Assembly (NCBI GenBank): GCA_023426435.1
Contig: JAFAAS010000010.1
Coordinates: 1-16,379 of the forward strand
DNA from: Verrucomicrobiota bacterium
Lineage (GTDB): Bacteria; Verrucomicrobiota; Verrucomicrobiia; Opitutales; Opitutaceae
DNA length: 16,379 nucleotides
Direction of reading: 5' to 3'
Shown: positions 1-6,629 of the stretch, piece by piece
How the letters are laid out: each line of letters begins with the position of its first letter
Position numbering within the stretch: the first letter of the stretch is position 1
Translations under genes and position numbers: made by a program
The notes under the pieces: generated by a model
What the model saw: the letters and a program-made list of their open reading frames with translations, nothing else
Database searches by the model: none
Told to the model about the DNA's origin: nothing

Positions 1-220
1 GGTTGGGCGAGGGCAGCCCGACCTCTACGCGGACGCGGGGCCCGAGATCTTTGGGCGCTTCGGAAACGACGACGACGTCGACCGCGAACGGCATCTGCTG
101 GTAGCGTTGGATGACGCGGCGGAGGAGATCGCGATTGCGGTTGCCGAAACTCGCGATGACGACGAGAAGCCGGAGCGACTGGTCGCGCGTCACTCCGGGA
201 GCACGGATGGAAGCACTCAT
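1..220 (-). CDS. Possible glycosyltransferase-like protein, N-terminal part only (runs off the window)
   Basis: This is the first roughly 73 codons of a protein that continues past the left edge. It starts at the ATG at 218-220, and the TGA of the upstream polymerase-like gene overlaps that start in an ATGA junction at 217-220, so the two are probably translationally coupled. The visible protein has a short N-terminal tail, then a beta strand LRLLVVIASFG followed by a charged helix (NRNRDLLRRVIQRYQQM) and a second strand VDVVVVSEAP. This beta-alpha-beta start is typical of a Rossmann-like nucleotide-sugar-binding fold. The later stretch DLGPRVRVEVGLPSPN resembles, from memory, hypothetical proteins of glycan clusters that go on to a GT2-like DxD motif, but no catalytic residue is in view. 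There is no signal peptide, so it is probably cytoplasmic. That it is coding is fairly safe. The glycosyltransferase role is inferred from the fold start and the locus. Confidence 0.6.
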   Translation of the reverse strand, partial: MSASIRAPGVTRDQSLRLLVVIASFGNRNRDLLRRVIQRYQQMPFAVDVVVVSEAPKDLGPRVRVEVGLPSPN

Positions 221-1611
221 GGGTGAGACGCCGGAAAGCGAGACGCGGCGGGAAGAGAAACCGGGATCGACGAGGTGCTGGCTGAAGCCTCAGCGACAGC
301 GACCGTTCGCGGAACGAAGAGCGACTGGGTGGCGTGGCCGACTGGCGCGAGGAAACGCCGAGGCGCGAGCGAGCTGCGGAGTGAAGCGATGGTGGCAACT
401 GCCAACCAGAAAAACACCGGCGCCTGGCCGAAGTAGGATACGGAGATACTGCTGGTCGCGTGGGAGAACAGTGAGGCGCCCAGGCACCACATGGCGAACG
501 CGTCGTCGTGCGAGGTGGCGGGATGTCGCGCGTATTCCCCGACGGATTTAAATGCGCGCCAGAGCATCGCGATCACGAGCACCATGCCGAGAAAACCGCT
601 CCATACGCCGAAGATGATGTAGTAATTCGTGATATCGGTCTCGGTCTCCGAAATGTGGCCCTGGTCGGGCATCCAGTGCCGGGTGCGGTTGGTGCCGATC
701 AGCGCCCATTCGTCGAAATGGGCGAAAGTTTGCTGGATCAGATAGGCACGATGCCATCCGGTGCTCGACCCAGTGAGATCGATGCGCGAAATCAGGTAGT
801 AGGGCGGCCGCGTCATCACGAACATCAGCAGGATGTAAGTGACCAGCGCCAGGACGCGCAGCTTGCCGCAGTGTCGGCGATAGCGCCACATTCCGACCGC
901 GAAGCCGGCGAAAATCGTGCTCATGATCGGCCCGCTCGACGCGCTTGCAAAAACCATGAGCAGACAGGCGCATGCGCCCAACAGGGCGGCGGCACGGTAG
1001 CGCGACCAGATGACGAGAACAAACGGCAGGCATGCCGCGCCGATGGTTCCTGCCAGAATGGGATGACTGAATGGGCCTTGGGCGCGGATTCGCCCGTCGC
1101 GGATGAGTGGAATCTCGGGAACCCGTCCGAAGACGGAAAACAGATTTTGATAAAAGAACTTCTCATACAACATCACCGCTGCGACGGGAACCAGGAGCAC
1201 GCAGACGCAGCGGAGGAGGTGTTTCACATCGTCGAGGTCCCGACACAGCGAGCGGAAGATAAAATAGGGGCCGCCGACCGTGAAGATGATGCCGAGCATG
1301 TATTTGGGGCCCGATGGTCCTGACGATGGCTGGAAGAGACTCGCGAGAAATGTCCAACCGCACCACGCGATCATCAGCCAATCGGCGGCGTTGAAGCCAC
1401 CGACGGGGCGCTCGCCGCGCAGCATGATGCGCAGCAAACCGACGACGAGCAGCACGCGAAAAACCGGCAACGCGAAAGCTCCGATAGCGAGGCCTTGTCC
1501 GGTGGTGATATAGCAGCACCCGACCAGCAGCGGGACGGCGGCCCACCTCCTTGGCGCCGCGAGCAGACCGACGGAGCAAGCGGCGAGAAGCAACAGACCG
1601 AGAGCGTTCAT
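217..1611 (-). CDS. O-antigen ligase/polymerase-like multi-pass membrane protein
   Basis: This is a 464-residue, strongly hydrophobic protein with about ten predicted membrane segments, starting with NALGLLLLAACSVGLLAA. It looks like the Wzy/WaaL (O-antigen ligase, Wzy_C) superfamily, which joins lipid-linked repeat units into a chain or transfers the chain to an acceptor at the periplasmic face. The supporting region lies in the second half: after several membrane helices comes a large loop with STGWHRAYLIQQTFAHF and ALIGTNRTRHW. It resembles the arginine/histidine-bearing periplasmic loop of this superfamily, and more membrane helices follow. The last roughly 45 residues are low-complexity Ala/Ser/Pro and look cytoplasmic. 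The start ATG (1609-1611) has no visible Shine-Dalgarno. An intrinsic terminator ends only about 34 nt upstream, and there is no obvious promoter between, so expression may depend on read-through. Polymerase and ligase cannot be told apart from sequence alone. Confidence 0.8.
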   Translation of the reverse strand: MNALGLLLLAACSVGLLAAPRRWAAVPLLVGCCYITTGQGLAIGAFALPVFRVLLVVGLLRIMLRGERPVGGFNAADWLMIAWCGWTFLASLFQPSSGPSGPKYMLGIIFTVGGPYFIFRSLCRDLDDVKHLLRCVCVLLVPVAAVMLYEKFFYQNLFSVFGRVPEIPLIRDGRIRAQGPFSHPILAGTIGAACLPFVLVIWSRYRAAALLGACACLLMVFASASSGPIMSTIFAGFAVGMWRYRRHCGKLRVLALVTYILLMFVMTRPPYYLISRIDLTGSSTGWHRAYLIQQTFAHFDEWALIGTNRTRHWMPDQGHISETETDITNYYIIFGVWSGFLGMVLVIAMLWRAFKSVGEYARHPATSHDDAFAMWCLGASLFSHATSSISVSYFGQAPVFFWLAVATIASLRSSLAPRRFLAPVGHATQSLFVPRTVAVAEASASTSSIPVSLPAASRFPASHP

Positions 1612-1645
1612 TCGGTGAGCGGGCGGGAGGGGCGCGAAGGCCCAG

Positions 1646-1674
1646 AAAAAGCCGGCCCAGGATTTGGGCCGGCT
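1646..1674 (-). terminator. Intrinsic terminator after the 767-residue secreted protein
   Basis: There is a perfect 10-bp inverted repeat, with arms AGCCGGCCCA at 1650-1659 and TGGGCCGGCT at 1665-1674 and a 5-nt loop. Read on the - strand, the stem is followed at once by TTTTT (plus-strand A-run 1646-1650). It lies 57 nt past the stop codon of the gene ending at 1732 and only about 34 nt before the start of the polymerase-like gene at 1611. It has the form of a strong rho-independent terminator acting on leftward transcription. Confidence 0.85.
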
Positions 1675-1678
1675 GATG

Positions 1679-1702
1679 CGCGCTCGCCGAAAGGAGAGCG
1701 CG
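1679..1702. repeat. Second small inverted repeat beside the terminator
   Basis: The arms CGCGCTC (1679-1685) and GAGCGCG (1696-1702) pair perfectly around a 10-nt loop. They lie between the stop codon at 1732 and the strong terminator at 1646-1674. No T-run follows directly, so on its own it is a weak terminator candidate. It may act with the neighbouring hairpin or shield the 3' end of the transcript. Confidence 0.4.
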
Positions 1703-1731
1703 AGAGCAACTGTGATCCGCGTTCTAGCGGG

Positions 1732-4035
1732 TCATTGAGTGAGACGAACGTTGTCGAGAAGCGCGTCCAGACTGTCGGTGGCGGGCGAGACGTCCTTGAA
1801 GGTGAGCTTCGTCGTCGTGCTGTTTGCCACGAACGTGAACGTATTCGAAATCCAGTGACAGCTGCCGCCGCCTTTGCCGAACATCGAGATGGTGCGGTTT
1901 AGAACCGTGCTGGTGCCGGCAACCGTGACCGCGATCCGCTGTTCTTTTGTGTTGTAGGCGAGAACGCCGGTATCGAACACGAGTGTATAGGTTTTGCCGG
2001 GCGTGGTGGTGAACGACTGGCTGACAACGCCATTCGGCGCGCTCTGGCCGGCATTGAAAGCGAGCATCTTGGTGCCGCTGTTGGTGCGGTAAGCGGAGCT
2101 TGCGCTGTTCACACGAACGTTGCCGCTGAGCGTCCAGCCCGTGGCGCCGCTTTCGAAGCTGCCATTGGTCAAACTGACCACCGGGGCCGGAGTCGTGGGA
2201 GCAGGCTCAGGTGCCGGAGCGGGAGCCGGCGCGGGCGCGGGAGCACCGGATTCGACGCCGAGGTCGAGCACCGCGTGCGCGCCGATGGAGGCGAAATAAC
2301 CGACGTTGTTGATCGTGCTTACCTTCGTCTGTTCCGTGCGGAACTGGTAGCGATCCGCGATCCGGACGGCCGCGCCATTGGGTGCGGAGACCGTGACGGA
2401 GTAACGCTTCGCGGCGAGATCCACGGACAGCGTAAAGCGATAGCGCACGCCAGGAGTGTAAGCCACGCTCGCCGCGGCTTGGAAACCCCCGCCGTTGCGC
2501 ACGTCAATATAACCGCTCGGCGCGAAACGCACGGCACCAGCGAGGTCGGTGTAAGCGTCCGCCGCCCCGTTCGAGAAGCCGATGACGCCGTCCATCTTGT
2601 TGGCTGAAGGCATCGCTTCGAACGAGAGGGTGAACGCGCCGGATTGGGACGGGATGGAGGTGTTTTCCCAAATCTTCGTGGCGACCTGTTCCTCCTTGAT
2701 GTCGGCGGGGGTCGCATGGCGGTATGCGTTCCACATCGAGGCGACCTGCAATTGGATCGTGTTGGGGCCACTGTTGGCGCGACCTTTTTCGTTCGCCCAG
2801 AAACGATCGAAGTAGTCGAACGTGGCAGGCCAGTTCCAAGCGCCTTGCAAGCCCATGAGGCGGGCGGCCAGGACGTGGCCGATCACGCTGGCCCCAGCGA
2901 TGTCGCGGTAGTAGGCATTCCAGTTGCGGCCGTCGCGTCGCGGGTCTTCAGCGTGTTGTTCGCCCCATTCGGCCATGCCGACGTCGGATTGAATATAGCG
3001 TTCGCGCGGACGACCGTCGGCGGTATAGAGAACGCGGCCGACGTCGGACTGGGTGACATACCAAATCTGGCGGTCTTCCTGGAAGCGGAGGTTCTTCTTG
3101 CCGTCGGCTTGAGCGAGGATGTCGGCGTCCTTCAACACCGCACCGGCGAGAAGCATGGGCATCTTGCGGCCTTGGTTATGACCGCCGCCGGCGGGCCAAA
3201 TGGCGCCAAGTCGGGCGGAGCCGTAGATGTCGATGCCGTATTGGACCATGCGAACGAGGAGTTTTTCCTTCTGAGCCTTGGAGTAGTTGAGTTGGAGTGA
3301 GAGAAGACCGCTGGCGACAGCATGGGCGATCTCGCGGCCGTAGGTCGGCTGGTTGTTCGCGGCATGCAGGTAGCGGCCGGTCCACGTGGTGTTTTGCTCG
3401 TTCCACGGTTTCTCGAACAGCGCCTCGACGGAGGCCAGAGAAGGCGTGTTGCCGACGATGGGGAGGGAGCGGAGCTTCGAATAATCGAGCTGGCTCTTGT
3501 TCCACCTCAGCGACTTGTCGGTTCCGACGGGAGCCGGACGGAAGCTGCCGGCGGGCGCGGGGCGGTCCAGCACGGTCAGGATAGCCATCGATTTCAACCA
3601 GATGCGCGCGTCCCCGCGGGAGGCGGCGACTTCCGGCGCGTTGATGGGAAAGCTCTCGGTCGAGACCAAGGAGCTGCCCGGCTGCACGGTGCGCGGAAGG
3701 CTGGCTCCAGCGTTGAGGCTCGCGTTGTAGGCGTTGTTCCAGAGACGGCTGTCGTAACCCTGCGCGCCGTTGACGCCCGGATTGATCATCGAGCCATGCA
3801 GCGTGGCGCCGCCCGAGGTCGTGGAACGGGGGGAGATCGAAACGATCTTCACCGGTCCAACCACCCAATAGTCTCCGTTTGCGAACTGCCCTGACGGGTA
3901 ATCCCGATCGAAAGTCCACGTGATCCCGAACTGGGTGATCGACGTAGCCGCTTCGGCCACCGTCCCCGATGCGGCGACTAGGGAAACCACCGCACCCACC
4001 AGTCCGATTTTATTCTCAAGGAATCGTAGTATCAT
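1732..4035 (-). CDS. Secreted modular protein: helical core, lectin-like domain, Pro/Ala linker, DUF642-like C-terminus
   Basis: This is a 767-residue protein of unrecognised catalytic family. Residues 1-29 form a signal peptide (hydrophobic GLVGAVVSLVAASG, cleavage near AEA-AT). Residues 33-160 are a beta-rich N-terminal region. Residues 230-440 are helix-rich (GREIAHAVASGLLSLQLNYS, GIDIYGSARLGAIWPAGGGH, NWNAYYRDIAGASVIGHVL) and look like an alpha/alpha toroid of the kind seen in polysaccharide lyases and some hydrolases. Residues 465-595 resemble a concanavalin/LamG-type jelly roll. Residues 597-618 are a Pro-Ala linker. Residues 620-767 begin NGSFESGATGW and end LDALLDNVRL, which resembles DUF642/carbohydrate-binding modules. 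It is a close relative of the protein at 4670-6505, which lacks the linker and last domain. Conserved H286, W280 and the R/D/E-rich 318-375 region are possible active-site parts, but this is a guess. The start ATG has no Shine-Dalgarno and lies inside a hairpin. Exported location is likely; glycan binding or cleavage is inferred. Confidence 0.85.
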   Translation of the reverse strand: MILRFLENKIGLVGAVVSLVAASGTVAEAATSITQFGITWTFDRDYPSGQFANGDYWVVGPVKIVSISPRSTTSGGATLHGSMINPGVNGAQGYDSRLWNNAYNASLNAGASLPRTVQPGSSLVSTESFPINAPEVAASRGDARIWLKSMAILTVLDRPAPAGSFRPAPVGTDKSLRWNKSQLDYSKLRSLPIVGNTPSLASVEALFEKPWNEQNTTWTGRYLHAANNQPTYGREIAHAVASGLLSLQLNYSKAQKEKLLVRMVQYGIDIYGSARLGAIWPAGGGHNQGRKMPMLLAGAVLKDADILAQADGKKNLRFQEDRQIWYVTQSDVGRVLYTADGRPRERYIQSDVGMAEWGEQHAEDPRRDGRNWNAYYRDIAGASVIGHVLAARLMGLQGAWNWPATFDYFDRFWANEKGRANSGPNTIQLQVASMWNAYRHATPADIKEEQVATKIWENTSIPSQSGAFTLSFEAMPSANKMDGVIGFSNGAADAYTDLAGAVRFAPSGYIDVRNGGGFQAAASVAYTPGVRYRFTLSVDLAAKRYSVTVSAPNGAAVRIADRYQFRTEQTKVSTINNVGYFASIGAHAVLDLGVESGAPAPAPAPAPAPEPAPTTPAPVVSLTNGSFESGATGWTLSGNVRVNSASSAYRTNSGTKMLAFNAGQSAPNGVVSQSFTTTPGKTYTLVFDTGVLAYNTKEQRIAVTVAGTSTVLNRTISMFGKGGGSCHWISNTFTFVANSTTTKLTFKDVSPATDSLDALLDNVRLTQ
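2182..2247 (-). repeat. Pro-Ala linker repeat within the 767-residue protein
   Basis: About 22 codons encode alternating proline and alanine (residues about 597-618) between the lectin-like domain and the DUF642-like domain. This is a typical extended flexible spacer between exported modules. At DNA level it is a G/C-rich simple repeat and may vary in length between strains. Confidence 0.75.
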
Positions 4036-4058
4036 CGCCGGATGTGATCGGCGATGAT
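4031..4058 (-). promoter_or_regulatory. Hairpin covering the start codon of the 767-residue protein
   Basis: A perfect 10-bp inverted repeat has arms ATCATCGCCG (4031-4040) and CGGCGATGAT (4049-4058) around an 8-nt loop. On the - strand mRNA the second arm contains the ATG start (4033-4035). The start would therefore be paired in the folded leader. No Shine-Dalgarno is visible upstream. A translational control role is inference. Confidence 0.6.
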
Positions 4059-4063
4059 GTTAG

Positions 4064-4078
4064 AAGTTCAATTTAGTT
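4064..4078 (-). promoter_or_regulatory. Shared 15-bp upstream element, copy 1
   Basis: The - strand reads AACTAAATTGAACTT. The same element (AACTATATTGAACTT, one mismatch) lies before the paralogous gene at 4670-6505, with the same 28-nt gap to the ATG in both. It is AT-rich in a G+C-rich setting. TAAATT/TATATT could be a -10 hexamer, but no convincing -35 is seen, so it may be a promoter core or a regulator site. Confidence 0.5.
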
Positions 4079-4146
4079 TCGGGGGTAGGACCGGCTTTTA
4101 CTCGTTGGTTACTATTGGGTTCTTATCCCGAAATAAATATATCCGT

Positions 4147-4626
4147 TTATTGGGTGCGTTCCTTTCTTTGACGCCGGCGAGCGAGTGACGGCTGCCAGTT
4201 TCGACCCGCAGACGGAGTCTGGGACATGGGGGTAGGAGCCGGATCGGTGGACTTTGTTCCGATGGAGTTCGAATCCTTTTCCCGATGCCACTCCCACGGT
4301 ATTCCTTCGAGATCGTCGGCTTCCGCCAAGCCGCTTTCCCAGATGCGACGGAAGAGGCCGGCGGCGTGCCAGGCGTCGAAGCGGCGGTGGATGGCAGAGG
4401 GGCTGCCAAATTCCTTGGGCAACGCCTTCCAGGGCGTGCCTGTTCGCAGAACGTGCACAACCGCCTCGAAAGCGCTGCGTGCCGGGATGGGTTTCCGGCC
4501 GCCGCCGGGCCGCCGCTGGAAGCGCTGTCCCTCGGCGCGCACGGGCGCAGGAAGGAGAGGTTCGACGGATGCCCAGAAAGCGTCGCTGACGGGGCGAAGG
4601 TGAATTTTGGATACGGGATGATTCAC
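4147..4626 (-). pseudogene. Broken IS5-type transposase (first ORF only, DDE domain missing)
   Basis: A reading frame of about 159 codons opens with a GTG at 4624-4626. It matches the N-terminal DUF4096-like part of IS5-family (IS427-type) transposases: DAFWASVEPLLPAP, then GGGRKPIPARSAFEAVVHVL, RTGTPWKALPKEFG, RRFDAWHAAGLFRRIWE and LEGIPWEW. These motifs are usual for the first ORF of a two-ORF element whose second ORF holds the DDE catalytic domain. Here family resemblance stops after EWH at about 4297, and the rest (REKDSNSIGTKST onward to the stop at 4147) looks like read-through into unrelated sequence. No second ORF follows, because the next gene's upstream region begins directly. I could not find terminal inverted repeats. 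The start lies 43 nt from the stop of the neighbouring secreted paralogue, so the insertion may have clipped that gene's end. It is not expected to be active. Confidence 0.8.
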
Positions 4627-4669
4627 CGCTGCTGGTCGTGGCGGCGAGGGTTCGCGACCCGCGACAAAG

Positions 4670-6505
4670 CTATGGCATCGCACGTCCGGCCGAAGTGAGG
4701 GCGGCCAGAGGATCGAGTGCGACGGAGAGGAGGGGCGGCGCCGGCTGAACGCGGAGATCCAGCACGGCGTGAAAACCACCGAGGGAGTGAAAGCCGAGGT
4801 GGTCGAGAAGCTTCGCGCGCGATTGCTCGGTGCGGAATCTCCAGTTGTTCGCGACGACGACGGGTGTGCCGCCGGGAGCCGTGACAGCGACCGAGTAGCG
4901 TCGGGTGTGAAGATCGATCGCCATGAGCACGTCGTATTTCTTACCCGCTTCGTATTTGATTTTTTTCGCTGCGCGAAAGGTGTTGCCGTCTCGCGCGTCA
5001 ATATAGCCGGCGGGTGAGAAACGCACCGAGGCGGCGAGATCCGTATAGGCAGTGGCGCCTCCGCCCGAAAGCCCCGTGATGCCGTTCATGCGTTCCTTCG
5101 AGGGAAGGAGGGTGAAGGAGAGCGTGAAACGATCGGCTTGGGGAGGGACGGCGATGTTCTGCCAGATGGGAGTGGCGACATTACGATCCGAGAGTTGGGG
5201 AGGAGTGGCGTTCCGATAAGCCGTCCACATCTCGCCGACGAAGCGACGAATGCAATTGGTGCCACCGCCGGCATTTTTCCCTTCGATCGACCAGTAGCGA
5301 TCCGCGTAGTCGAAGAGCGCGGGCCAGTTCCACGTTTCTGTGAGGCCCATCAAGCGCGCGGTGAGCACGTGTCCAATGATGGATGAGCCGACTATATCGC
5401 GGTAATAGCTATTCCAATTCCGGCCGTCCCAGAGGGGCTCTGGATAATGTTTCTCGCCCCATTCCGCGATGCCGACATCGCTGGCGCGATACCTCTCGCG
5501 CGGCCGGCCGTCGGCGACATGAAGTGCACGGCCGACATCCGCGTGAGTGACATACCATGTTTGCCGGTCTTCCTGGAAGAGAAGGCGGCTGCCGTCGGCG
5601 TAGGCAAGAATATCGGCGTCTCCCAGCACTGCGCCGGCAAGAAGCAGGGGCATTTTGCGACCATGGTTATGACCTCCTCCCGCGGGCCACACTGCTCCCT
5701 GTCGCGCCGCGCCATAAATATCGATGCCATATTGGACGAGGCTGATGAGGAGTTTCTCTTTTTCCCGGTTGGAATAATCCAACTGCAAGGTGAGGAGCCC
5801 TTCGCCGAGAAGGTGGGCGATCTCGCGGCCGTAGGCGGGCTGATTCTCACCGGGGTGGAGATAGCGCGAGATCCAAGTGGTGCCCTGTTCGATCCACGGT
5901 CGCTCGAACCGATGCGCAAGATCAGCTGGTTTGGGCGCGTGGCGAACGCGAGGGAGGGAGCGCAGGCGGTCGTAGCGAAGTTGGTTCTTATTCCATCGGA
6001 TGGTTTTGTCGCCCCCCACATAGGGCGGCCGAAAACTTCCTTCCGGGGCAGGTTTATCGAGCACGGTGAGGACCGCGATTGTCTTCAACTGTGGATCGTG
6101 ACCCGTGGCATGCGGAATGTAGCTCTCGGAAGAAAGCAGCGAGGTGCCAGGGGAAAGCGTGACCGGAAGCGATCGAGCTATATTGTAGGAGCCGTCATAC
6201 CAATTGTGTTTGATGCGGCTGTCATATCCCTGACGGCCGTTCACCGATGGATTGATCATCGAACCATGCAACTCCGCGCCGTGTTGGCGGGTGGGGCGTG
6301 GCGTGATGCCGACGAGGGTCACTGGTCCCACGACCCAATAATCGCCGTTGGCGAATTGGCCGGCGGGGTAATCGCGGTCGAACGTCCAGGTGATACCGAA
6401 TTGGCTGATACTTTTGGCGCCGAAGAGCGCGGGGGACAGGAGAGCTGAAACCAGGAAGGCGAGGATGAGAGCTCGCGAGCGATTCGGGGAGATGGGCTTG
6501 CTCAT
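4670..6505 (-). CDS. Secreted protein with helical core and lectin-like domain (shorter paralogue)
   Basis: This 611-residue protein is closely related along its length to the one at 1732-4035. Shared blocks include QFGITWTFDRDYP, GQFANGDYWVVGPV, LHGSMINP, YGREIAH, VQYGIDIYGAAR, WPAGGGHNHGRKMP, FQEDRQTWYVT and GRNWNSYYRDI. A signal peptide covers residues 1 to about 30 (RALILAFLVSALLSPALFGA). A helix-rich core follows, then a concanavalin/LamG-like domain ending VLDLRVQPAPP. After that come only about 20 unrelated residues, with none of the Pro-Ala linker and DUF642-like domain of its partner. A TTG at 6539-6541 would give 12 more residues. I chose the ATG at 6503-6505 because it places the signal peptide at the N-terminus and gives the same 28-nt distance to the shared upstream element as in the paralogue. 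No enzyme family is recognised. Extracytoplasmic glycan binding, cleavage or modification is inferred from context and fold impression. Confidence 0.85.
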   Translation of the reverse strand: MSKPISPNRSRALILAFLVSALLSPALFGAKSISQFGITWTFDRDYPAGQFANGDYWVVGPVTLVGITPRPTRQHGAELHGSMINPSVNGRQGYDSRIKHNWYDGSYNIARSLPVTLSPGTSLLSSESYIPHATGHDPQLKTIAVLTVLDKPAPEGSFRPPYVGGDKTIRWNKNQLRYDRLRSLPRVRHAPKPADLAHRFERPWIEQGTTWISRYLHPGENQPAYGREIAHLLGEGLLTLQLDYSNREKEKLLISLVQYGIDIYGAARQGAVWPAGGGHNHGRKMPLLLAGAVLGDADILAYADGSRLLFQEDRQTWYVTHADVGRALHVADGRPRERYRASDVGIAEWGEKHYPEPLWDGRNWNSYYRDIVGSSIIGHVLTARLMGLTETWNWPALFDYADRYWSIEGKNAGGGTNCIRRFVGEMWTAYRNATPPQLSDRNVATPIWQNIAVPPQADRFTLSFTLLPSKERMNGITGLSGGGATAYTDLAASVRFSPAGYIDARDGNTFRAAKKIKYEAGKKYDVLMAIDLHTRRYSVAVTAPGGTPVVVANNWRFRTEQSRAKLLDHLGFHSLGGFHAVLDLRVQPAPPLLSVALDPLAALTSAGRAMP

Positions 6506-6533
6506 TGCTCCGTGGGATTCGGCCGCGCCGATA

Positions 6534-6548
6534 AAGTTCAATATAGTT
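6534..6548 (-). promoter_or_regulatory. Shared 15-bp upstream element, copy 2
   Basis: The - strand reads AACTATATTGAACTT, 28 nt before the ATG at 6505. It matches copy 1 (4064-4078) at 14 of 15 positions with identical spacing. TATATT is a fair -10 hexamer, but a good -35 is not visible at 16-18 nt. The 124-nt gap after the preceding methyltransferase gene makes an internal promoter plausible here. Confidence 0.5.
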
Positions 6549-6596
6549 CCAGCGGTGTGTGTTTATGACTCGGAATTCTGGATGCAACGAGCGTCT

Positions 6597-6624
6597 ATAA
6601 AGCCGCGAAATGGTTTTATGCGGC
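6597..6624 (-). terminator. Weak intrinsic terminator candidate after the methyltransferase gene
   Basis: On the - strand, directly after the stop codon at 6630, a 5-bp GC stem (GCCGC/GCGGC, plus-strand 6602-6606 and 6620-6624) encloses a 13-nt partly pairable loop and is followed by TTTATA. Its position is right but the stem is short. It would separate the glycosyltransferase operon from the secreted paralogue. Confidence 0.35.
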
Positions 6625-6629
6625 GAGTG

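Noticed and set aside
508..1323. Long + strand open frame opposite the polymerase-like gene
   Set aside because: It is antisense to a clear membrane protein gene, and its protein is of odd charged composition without domains. It is a codon-bias shadow in G+C-rich DNA.
4240..4300. tRNA-like 3' end on the + strand (GTTCGAATCC followed at the right distance by CCA)
   Set aside because: The T-stem does not pair, no matching 5' acceptor arm lies upstream and the anticodon arm is poor. At most it is a remnant of a tRNA 3' end used as an integration site.
5447..6448. 333-codon + strand open frame opposite the shorter secreted paralogue
   Set aside because: A corresponding frame lies opposite the other paralogue only in pieces, as expected for a shadow. 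The - strand protein is clearly conserved between the two copies.
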